A DNA stretch of 11,593 bases from an uncultured Planctomycetaceae bacterium (GTDB taxonomy: Bacteria; Planctomycetota; Planctomycetia; Pirellulales; UBA1268): the NCBI GenBank assembly GCA_937900985.1, contig CALCGM010000051.1:1-11593 (forward strand), given 5' to 3'. The notes under the pieces are model-generated. The model ran no database searches. It worked only from the letters and a program-made list of their open reading frames with translations, and was not told the DNA's origin. Made by a program: the position numbers and the translations under genes. Shown piece by piece: positions 6,042 to 11,593 of the stretch. Numbering within the stretch: position 1 is the stretch's first letter; each line of letters begins with the position of its first letter.

Positions 6042-7301
6042 ATGTCCGTTCCTGCCACGCTTTGCGGCCCCGGATGGTCGGGTGTTGCCACCGTGCTGCT
6101 CATCGCCCTCGCCTCCGCGGGATGCCTGGCCGCCGCGGAGGGCAGTGAACTCCACAGCGAGCTGCTCTTTCCCTTGGAACACTGGCACAACCATGGGTCG
6201 TGCATCGTGGAGTGCCCCAACGGCGACCTGCTGGTCTGCTGGTTTCACGGCAGCGGCGAGCGGAAGAGCGACGACGTGGAAATCCTGGGGGCCCGCTTCG
6301 AGAAGAAGACCGGCATCTGGTCGCAGCCGTTCTCGATGGCTGACACGCCCGGCTTCCCCGACACCAACTGCTGCATGATCATCGATCCCCACGAGCGGCT
6401 GTGGCTGCTGTGGCCGACGATTCAGGCCAACCTCTGGGAGTCGGCCTTGATGAAGATCAAACGATCGAGCGACTACATGCAGGCCGATGGGCCGCCTGTG
6501 TGGGACGTGATGGAGGTGATGCACGTCAAACATGAGGGGGATTTCGCGGCCACGGTCGATCGCAAACTCGCTGACTACGCACACACGCTCGACCTCGACG
6601 CGGCCGAGTATGCCGGCAAGGCGGACGCCTGGATGCAGCACGTGAAAACGCAGGCGGCCGACAAGCTCACCCGCCGCCTCGGCTGGTTCACCCGGGCCCA
6701 TCCACTCATGCTCGACGACGGCCGCATGCTCGTCGGCCTCTACTCCGATGGCTTCTCGTTTTCACTGGTGGGGATCACCGACGACCTCGGCAAAACCTGG
6801 CGGTACAGCGAGCCGATCGTGGGTGGCGGCAACATTCAGCCGAGTTTTGCTCGCAAGGCCGACGGCACGCTCGTGGCCTACATGCGGGACAACGGCCCCG
6901 CACCGCACCGGGTGATGGTCTCGGAGTCGACCGATCGCGGCGAAACCTGGAGCCGCGTGGTGGATCATCCAACGCTGCCGAACCCCGGGGCGGGCCTGGA
7001 ACTGATGGCGCTTGCCGATGGTGACTGGCTCTGCATCTACAACGACCTTGAGGAGGGCCGCCACCGTCTGGCGGTGTCGCTCTCGCACGACGAGGGTGAG
7101 AGCTGGCCGGTCACACGGCACCTGGAGGCTGCTCCGGCTGGCCAAGGGAGTTTCCACTACCCGTCGGTGATCCAGGCCCGCGACGGATCGCTGCACGCCA
7201 CCTACAGCTACTTCGTGTCGCAGCCCGACGGTGAAGGCAAGAGCATCAAGTATGCGCACTTCGACAAGGCGTGGATCGAAGCAGGAGATCCGCAGCCGTG
7301 A
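6042..7301 (+). CDS. Secreted BNR/Asp-box beta-propeller protein (sialidase-like fold)
   Basis: A 419-residue exported protein of the BNR_2 exo-alpha-sialidase-like group. Residues 1-32 form a signal peptide (hydrophobic VATVLLIALASAG). A cysteine at 28 (SAGC) loosely resembles a lipobox, but the -3 residue is Ser, so ordinary cleavage after AAA is equally possible. Three Asp boxes are visible: TDDLGKTW (246-253), STDRGETW (296-303) and SHDEGESW (348-355), alongside propeller strands such as PNGDLLVCWFHGSGE (59-73) and FHYPSVIQARDGSL (371-384). Between blades lies a charged, probably helical insertion at about 142-214. The FRIP-type arginine motif of true sialidases is not seen near the N-terminus, where the corresponding stretch reads HNHGSCIVECPNG, so sialidase activity is not supported; a different carbohydrate-active or binding role is likely. 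First gene of the plus-strand cluster, followed after 13 bases by the PSD1 cytochrome gene. Confidence 0.9.
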   Translation: MSVPATLCGPGWSGVATVLLIALASAGCLAAAEGSELHSELLFPLEHWHNHGSCIVECPNGDLLVCWFHGSGERKSDDVEILGARFEKKTGIWSQPFSMADTPGFPDTNCCMIIDPHERLWLLWPTIQANLWESALMKIKRSSDYMQADGPPVWDVMEVMHVKHEGDFAATVDRKLADYAHTLDLDAAEYAGKADAWMQHVKTQAADKLTRRLGWFTRAHPLMLDDGRMLVGLYSDGFSFSLVGITDDLGKTWRYSEPIVGGGNIQPSFARKADGTLVAYMRDNGPAPHRVMVSESTDRGETWSRVVDHPTLPNPGAGLELMALADGDWLCIYNDLEEGRHRLAVSLSHDEGESWPVTRHLEAAPAGQGSFHYPSVIQARDGSLHATYSYFVSQPDGEGKSIKYAHFDKAWIEAGDPQP

Positions 7302-7314
7302 GGCTCAACGAGGT

Positions 7315-9780
7315 ATGACACGCCGTCCCATGAGGTTCGTTACGGAGGTTTTCGTCCTCTGCTTCGCGGCAGGTGCGGTCGTCAGCGCTGCCAGAGGGGA
7401 GGATCCGCAGCGAACAGCAACCCAAGCGATTGCCGTGCTCAGGCGGCACTGCGTCGAGTGCCACGGACCGCAGCGGCAGGAGGCGGGGCTGCGGCTCGAC
7501 AGCCGTGCGGCCGCCATCGCCGGTGGTGACTCCGGGCCGGCTCTCGTGGCTGGCAGTTGTGCCGAGAGCGAGCTGCTCCGTCGCGTTGGCCTTGCACGCG
7601 AAAACGACGAGGCGATGCCCCCGGTGGGCGACGGCGTCACAGAACCTGAGATCGCCCTCCTGCAGGCATGGGTCACCGCCGGAGCCGACTGGTCCGCGTC
7701 TGCCAACACACCTCACTGGGCCTATGTCGCCCCCGTGCGACACGAGCCGCCGGACGTCGACGCTGCCGCCCGGGAGCAGACCGGCGACACGGTGATTGAT
7801 GGCTGGGTGGCTGCGGGGCATGCCGAGCAGGGGCTGGCATTTTCGCCAGCCGCCCCGCCGGAAACGCTGATCCGCCGCCTCTCCTTCGACCTCACTGGGC
7901 TTCCGCCGCGTCCCGAGGCTGTGACGGCCTTCCTCAGCGACACCTCGCCGGATGCCTACGAGCGGCTGGTCGACAGGCTGCTTGCCAGCGAGGAGTTTGG
8001 CGTCCGCTGGGCCCGCATGTGGCTCGATCTGGCCCGCTATGCCGATTCCCACGGCTACCAACGCGACGATCTGCGACCGCTGTGGGCCTACCGTGACTGG
8101 GTGGTCGCCGCGCTGAATGCCGACATGCCGTTCGACGCGTTTACGATTGCCCAGATCGCGGGAGATCTCCTGCCCGACGCCAGCGAGGCGACCCGCATCG
8201 CCACCGGCTTCCACCGCTGCGCCCCGACCAACGTCGAGGCGGGCACCGAACCGGAGGAAAGCCGCTTCAATCAGGTGATCGATCGCGTGAACACCACCGC
8301 TGCGGTCTGGCTCGGCACGACGCTTGAGTGCGCCCAGTGCCACGACCACAAATACGACCCGTTTACGCAGGCCGACTACTACCGCTTGGCGTCGTATTTC
8401 AACTCGACCGAAAGCGAAGTGGCTCGGGCAAATCCGCAGGTGCCCAGTTCCATCACGTTCCAGGGGCCCGCGTTGGCTCTTGCGGAGGATCCCTGGGCAG
8501 AGGAACGGGCTGAACTCAACGAGCAGATTCAGCTCGCCCGCGAATCGCTCAAGGAGGTCCGCGCAGCGAAGCAGGTCCTTGAGGAGCGGGCAGCGGAGGC
8601 GGCTGAGCAAGCCGACGCCGAGGTGGCCCGATCGATACAGCAGATCGAGAAGTCGCTGACGTCGCTTGAGCAGCGGCTTGCCGACCTCCCGCAGGCCGAA
8701 TCGCTCGTGATGCGTGAGCTGGCCGAGCCACGGGAAACGTTTCTGCTCGCCCGGGGCGACCTCGCCTCGCCGCTGCAGGCGGTCTCGGCGGCAACACCCG
8801 CCGTGCTTGCAGTCGGCCCCGCTGGCCGTGGCGATCGGCTCGAGCTCGCCCACTGGCTGGTCGACCCGGCCAACCCGCTGACCCCGCGGGTGATCGTCAA
8901 TCGCGTGTGGCACGAACTCTTCGGCCGTGGGATTGTGACCACGCTCGAAGACTTTGGCGTCAAAGGTGAGCCGCCCACCCATCCGGAGCTCCTCGACACG
9001 CTGGCGGTCGAGTTTCGCGAGGGCGGCTGGAGCCTCAAGCGGCTGATTCGGCGGATCGTGCTCAGCCGCACCTACCAACAGACCGCTCGCCGCTCACCCG
9101 AGGAGCGAGCACGCGATCCTGACAACCGCTGGCTCGCCCGGGGGCCCCGCTTTCGTCTCGACGCTGAAGCAATCCGCGACAACGCCCTGGCGATTGCCGG
9201 CCTGTTGAGCCTGGCGAAGGGAGGGCCCTCGATTCGGCCACCGCAGCCGAAGGGGCTGTGGACGAAAGTCGGCGGCGAGAAATACGACTACCAGGTCAGC
9301 CCTGGAGAACGGCAGTATCGACGTGGCATCTATGTGGTGCTCAAGCGTGGCAGCCCGTATCCGAGTTTCATGACCTTCGACGCCACGTCGCGGATGACCT
9401 GCCTGGTCAAACGTGCCCGTTCCAACACGCCCCTGCAGGCGCTCGTGCTCCTCAACGACGACGTGTATGCCCAGGCAGCGGTTGCCTTTGCCCAGCGGAT
9501 CCTTGGCGAGCACCCTCAGGACGATGCGGCGGCGGGGATCGACCACGCCTTCCGCGTTGCCCTTGCCAGGCCGCCCTCGTCGGGCGAGCGCGACGTGCTC
9601 CTTTCGCTCCTCGCCGCCGAACACGAAGCCCTCTCCGCGGAGCCCACCCGGGTTGCCCAGCGGCTCGCACCGCATCCACAGTTTCCGCCTCCCGAGGGCA
9701 GGTCTGCGGAGGATCTCGCCGCCTGGACCGCCGTGGCCACCGCGATCCTGAATCTCGACGAAACGATCACCAAGCCGTGA
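7315..9780 (+). CDS. PSD1 cytochrome c / DUF1549 / DUF1553 protein
   Basis: An 821-residue exported protein of a family greatly expanded in Planctomycetes. Residues 1-28 form a signal peptide (MTRRPMRF, then VTEVFVLCFAAGAVVSA). Residues ~35-130 are the planctomycete cytochrome c domain (PSD1), with haem motif CVECH (46-50) and candidate axial Met in AMPP (Met101). DUF1549 spans about 160-365 and ends in a second, family-conserved motif CAQCHDHKYDPF (339-350) that may bind another haem or a metal. A charged segment at about 395-460 has coiled-coil character. DUF1553 spans about 505-770 (ELAHWLVDPANPLTPRV, GRGIVTTLEDFG, SNTPLQALVLLND). Function is not established; an envelope electron-transfer or polymer-degradation role is usually inferred. 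It lies between the BNR gene (13-base gap) and the DUF1501 gene, the common DUF1553-DUF1501 pairing. ATG 7315 was chosen because it precedes the signal peptide directly; GAGG lies almost adjacent and another GAGG 11 bases upstream, so the ribosome site is imperfect. ATG 7330 is an alternative. Confidence 0.93.
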   Translation: MTRRPMRFVTEVFVLCFAAGAVVSAARGEDPQRTATQAIAVLRRHCVECHGPQRQEAGLRLDSRAAAIAGGDSGPALVAGSCAESELLRRVGLARENDEAMPPVGDGVTEPEIALLQAWVTAGADWSASANTPHWAYVAPVRHEPPDVDAAAREQTGDTVIDGWVAAGHAEQGLAFSPAAPPETLIRRLSFDLTGLPPRPEAVTAFLSDTSPDAYERLVDRLLASEEFGVRWARMWLDLARYADSHGYQRDDLRPLWAYRDWVVAALNADMPFDAFTIAQIAGDLLPDASEATRIATGFHRCAPTNVEAGTEPEESRFNQVIDRVNTTAAVWLGTTLECAQCHDHKYDPFTQADYYRLASYFNSTESEVARANPQVPSSITFQGPALALAEDPWAEERAELNEQIQLARESLKEVRAAKQVLEERAAEAAEQADAEVARSIQQIEKSLTSLEQRLADLPQAESLVMRELAEPRETFLLARGDLASPLQAVSAATPAVLAVGPAGRGDRLELAHWLVDPANPLTPRVIVNRVWHELFGRGIVTTLEDFGVKGEPPTHPELLDTLAVEFREGGWSLKRLIRRIVLSRTYQQTARRSPEERARDPDNRWLARGPRFRLDAEAIRDNALAIAGLLSLAKGGPSIRPPQPKGLWTKVGGEKYDYQVSPGERQYRRGIYVVLKRGSPYPSFMTFDATSRMTCLVKRARSNTPLQALVLLNDDVYAQAAVAFAQRILGEHPQDDAAAGIDHAFRVALARPPSSGERDVLLSLLAAEHEALSAEPTRVAQRLAPHPQFPPPEGRSAEDLAAWTAVATAILNLDETITKP
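7450..7464 (+). other. Haem c motif CVECH of the PSD1 domain
   Basis: The codons read Cys-Val-Glu-Cys-His at residues 46-50, followed by GPQRQEAGLRLDSR, the usual continuation of planctomycete cytochrome c domains. Confidence 0.88.
8329..8343 (+). other. Second CXXCH motif (CAQCH) at the end of DUF1549
   Basis: The codons read Cys-Ala-Gln-Cys-His at residues 339-343 within the conserved stretch CAQCHDHKYDPF. The motif is standard for DUF1549. Covalent haem binding here is inferred from the pattern, not shown. Confidence 0.75.
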
Positions 9781-9803
9781 GCGAGCAGAGAGCCGCCTGT
9801 CTG

Positions 9804-11255
9804 ATGCCCATGCCAACACGCGCCACACCACAGCCCGTCTTCGTCGATGTGTCGAGGCGACAGTTCTTCCGTCAGGGGCTGGGGCTCTCCGCTGCGGGGC
9901 TCGCCACACTGCTCGCCCGTGATCTCCCGGCGGCCACAGCCCCGCGGACCGACCCGCTCGCCCCGCGGTCGGCCCACCACACACCGCGAGCCAAGGCCGT
10001 GATCCATCTGCACATGGTGGGTGCGCCGTCGCAGCTCGACATGTTCGACCCCAAGCCGGAGCTGGTCGCACGTGACGGCGAGGCATGCCCGCAGGAGATC
10101 GCCGACGCGCTCGAACTCGCCTTTATCGGCAAGGAGAAGCGGCTCTCTGGCTCAGGGTTTCGCTTCGGGCAGCATGGCGACGCGGGTGTGCCGATGGTTG
10201 AGCATCTGCCGTGGCTGGCGAAGCAGGCCGACGAACTCTGCCTGATCCACAGCCTGCACACCGACGAAATCAACCATGCTCCCGCCCAGATGTTCATGCA
10301 CAGCGGATTTGGCAGGGGCGGGCGACCGAGCCTCGGCGCGTGGACAACCTACGGCCTCGGCAGCGAATGCGACGATCTTCCAGCGTATGTCGTGCTCCTC
10401 TCAGGGGCTGCGGGCGGCGCAGGCTCGCAGCTCTGGTCAAACGGTTTTCTGCCGAGCGTTCACCAAGGGGTGCGTTTCCGCTCCGATGGCGATCCGGTGC
10501 TCGCGCTGAGCAGCCCATCGGGCACGACCACCGCCGACCGGCGGCGGGTGATCGACGCTGTTGGCGAGCTCAATCGCCTGCAACTAGCCGACACGGGTGA
10601 TCCGGAAATCGCCACACGGATCCAGCAGTATGAGCTGGCCTATCGGATGCAGGCGAGCGTGCCGGAACTGACCGACCTTGCGGGTGAATCGGCCGAGACA
10701 CTGCGTCTGTATGGCGTGGAGCCGGGCAAGCCCTCCTTTGCGGCCAACTGCCTGCTGGCCCGGAGGCTCGTCGAGAGGGGCGTGCGGTTCGTGCAGCTGT
10801 TCGATTCCGACTGGGATCACCACGGCGACCTCGACACACGGCTTCCCAAGAAGTGCCGCGACATCGATCAAGCGTGCGGGGCGTTGCTCGCCGACCTCCG
10901 CCGCCGCGGCCTGCTCGACGACACGCTCGTCGTGTGGGGAAGTGAGTTTGGCCGCACGCCACTCGCCCAAGGGGCCAACTCCGCTGGCAAGAAGACCAAG
11001 CTCGGCCGCGACCACCACAAGGATGCGTTTACGATGTGGCTGGCAGGCGGGGGCGTGCGGCGGTCGAGCGTCTACGGAGCGACCGACGAACTCGGCTTCA
11101 CGATCACCGAGCGTCCCGTCCACGTCCACGACCTCAATGCCACCATCCTGCACCTGCTCGGCCTGGAGCACACACGGCTCACCTTCCGCCATCAGGGCCG
11201 CGACTACCGGCTGACCGACGTGCACGGCGAGCTCGTCAGGGGGATTCTGGCGTAG
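9804..11255 (+). CDS. Tat-exported DUF1501 protein (alkaline-phosphatase-like superfamily)
   Basis: A 483-residue protein of the DUF1501 family, which belongs to the alkaline phosphatase/sulfatase-like superfamily. A twin-arginine signal (SRRQFF, residues 17-22, then a GLSAAGLATLLA core, ending near PAATA at 46) points to export of a folded, probably metal-containing protein. Conserved stretches are LHMVGAPSQLDMFDPKP (69-85), HSLHTDEINHAPAQMFMHSG (149-168), DSDWDHHGDLD (335-345), VVWGSEFGRTP (376-386), GRDHHKDAF (401-409) and HDLNATILHLLGLEH (442-456). The Asp/His residues in these are candidate metal ligands. Reaction and substrate are unknown; its constant genomic partner is the DUF1549/DUF1553 protein, which lies immediately upstream here. 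The start is ATG 9804, 23 bases after the upstream stop, with only a weak purine-rich stretch upstream (GAGCAGAGAG). An in-frame GTG at 9777 would overlap the upstream stop as GTGA and cannot be excluded; ATG 9810 is a further option. Confidence 0.93.
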   Translation: MPMPTRATPQPVFVDVSRRQFFRQGLGLSAAGLATLLARDLPAATAPRTDPLAPRSAHHTPRAKAVIHLHMVGAPSQLDMFDPKPELVARDGEACPQEIADALELAFIGKEKRLSGSGFRFGQHGDAGVPMVEHLPWLAKQADELCLIHSLHTDEINHAPAQMFMHSGFGRGGRPSLGAWTTYGLGSECDDLPAYVVLLSGAAGGAGSQLWSNGFLPSVHQGVRFRSDGDPVLALSSPSGTTTADRRRVIDAVGELNRLQLADTGDPEIATRIQQYELAYRMQASVPELTDLAGESAETLRLYGVEPGKPSFAANCLLARRLVERGVRFVQLFDSDWDHHGDLDTRLPKKCRDIDQACGALLADLRRRGLLDDTLVVWGSEFGRTPLAQGANSAGKKTKLGRDHHKDAFTMWLAGGGVRRSSVYGATDELGFTITERPVHVHDLNATILHLLGLEHTRLTFRHQGRDYRLTDVHGELVRGILA

Positions 11256-11593
11256 CGGCCATGGCGGCTTCGATGCGGTCGCGGAGGCCAGCGAGGATCT
11301 CTCGGTCGCTCTCGGGCCGCGGCAGGCTGCCCGGGTGCGTCGCGTCGCAGCCGATCAGGCCGCGGAGTTTGAGAAACTGCGCCATTGAGTGCTTGTAGGC
11401 CGGCACCGGCCAGCGGAAGGCGAAGTCGCCCAAGGCCTGCAGGGCGTCGTCGAGCTCGTCACAGCGGCGGTCTGCTGCCTCCCACCACCGATCGCGGAGG
11501 GCAAACGCCTCCGGCCAGGCGGTCGAGAGCCCCAGCAGCCAGTCGCTGCCGTAGCGGACCATGTCGATCGCCAGGTCGTTGCCCGTAAACACA
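11236..11593 (-). CDS. Dihydrodipicolinate synthase / N-acetylneuraminate lyase-family protein, C-terminal part
   Basis: The frame is open from the right edge to a TGA at 11236-11238, giving the last ~118 residues of a class I aldolase-like TIM-barrel protein. The visible start, FTGNDLAIDMVRYGSDWLLGLST, corresponds to the barrel segment that reads SGDD...G..GVIS in DapA. The rest (WPEAFALRDRWWEAAD, FRWPVPAYKHSMAQFLKLRG) is the helical C-terminal region and matches planctomycete paralogues labelled dihydrodipicolinate synthase family. The catalytic lysine and tyrosine lie beyond the edge, so activity cannot be judged. The family includes DHDPS, N-acetylneuraminate lyase and several keto-sugar-acid aldolases; which one this is cannot be told from the fragment. 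The gene converges on the DUF1501 gene and their ends overlap by 20 bases, with no terminator between them. Confidence 0.85.
   Translation of the reverse strand, partial: VFTGNDLAIDMVRYGSDWLLGLSTAWPEAFALRDRWWEAADRRCDELDDALQALGDFAFRWPVPAYKHSMAQFLKLRGLIGCDATHPGSLPRPESDREILAGLRDRIEAAMAATPESP

Noticed and set aside
6111..6128. Lipoprotein signal in the BNR protein (SAGC)
   Set aside because: The -3 residue is Ser instead of the usual Leu/Val/Ile, and a normal Ala-X-Ala cleavage site follows a few residues later; left as a possibility only.
7246..9078. Long open frame (610 codons) antisense to the PSD1/DUF1549/DUF1553 gene
   Set aside because: It is a shadow of GC-rich codon bias. The translation has no recognisable domains, is rich in Arg/Gly/His, and lies fully opposite a gene with clear family motifs.
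9258..9803. Open frame continuing upstream of the DUF1501 gene
   Set aside because: It overlaps the well-supported DUF1553 domain in another frame, and the Tat signal begins just after ATG 9804.

Overview
The window looks like a chromosomal segment from a planctomycete, most likely Pirellulales or a close relative. It is GC-rich and its genes belong to families expanded in that phylum: a PVC-type membrane-bound-dehydrogenase/HEAT/haem protein, a PSD1 cytochrome with DUF1549 and DUF1553, a Tat-exported DUF1501 protein, a secreted ceramidase-fold protein and a BNR beta-propeller protein. The taxonomic call rests on family content and base composition, not on a marker gene.

The layout is two divergent gene clusters around a 136-base intergenic region (5906-6041). 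The minus-strand cluster reads 5905 down to 1: a ceramidase-fold secreted metal hydrolase (5905-4574), a 1032-residue secreted dehydrogenase/HEAT/cytochrome c protein (4474-1376), an unrecognised membrane protein joined to it by an ATGA stop/start overlap (1379-447), and, after 113 bases, a small three-helix membrane protein that runs off the left edge (333-1). The plus-strand cluster reads 6042-11255: a BNR/Asp-box secreted protein, a two-haem PSD1/DUF1549/DUF1553 protein 13 bases downstream, and a DUF1501 protein 23 bases further. At the right edge the C-terminal part of a DHDPS/N-acetylneuraminate lyase-family aldolase lies on the opposite strand, and its end overlaps the DUF1501 end by 20 bases.

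Five of the eight genes carry an export signal (four Sec-like, one Tat) and two more are membrane proteins, so the locus is built almost entirely for the cell envelope. Two hydrolase-like folds (ceramidase-fold and BNR propeller) sit next to two c-type cytochromes of planctomycete type and a DUF1501 protein of the alkaline-phosphatase-like superfamily. A plausible reading is an envelope or periplasmic module for breaking down and oxidising a complex, possibly glycosylated, substrate, with the cytosolic aldolase-family enzyme perhaps acting on a released keto-acid sugar. The substrate is not shown by the sequence. Both hydrolase-like proteins appear to lack a residue that defines the named activity of their family (the GDVSPN serine of ceramidases and the FRIP arginine of sialidases), so the family names should be read as folds.

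The most notable non-coding element is a perfect 9-bp inverted repeat (5947-5955 and 5967-5975, 11-base spacer) in the divergent promoter region. No tRNA, rRNA, CRISPR array, insertion sequence or convincing rho-independent terminator was seen. No gap between genes exceeds 136 bases.
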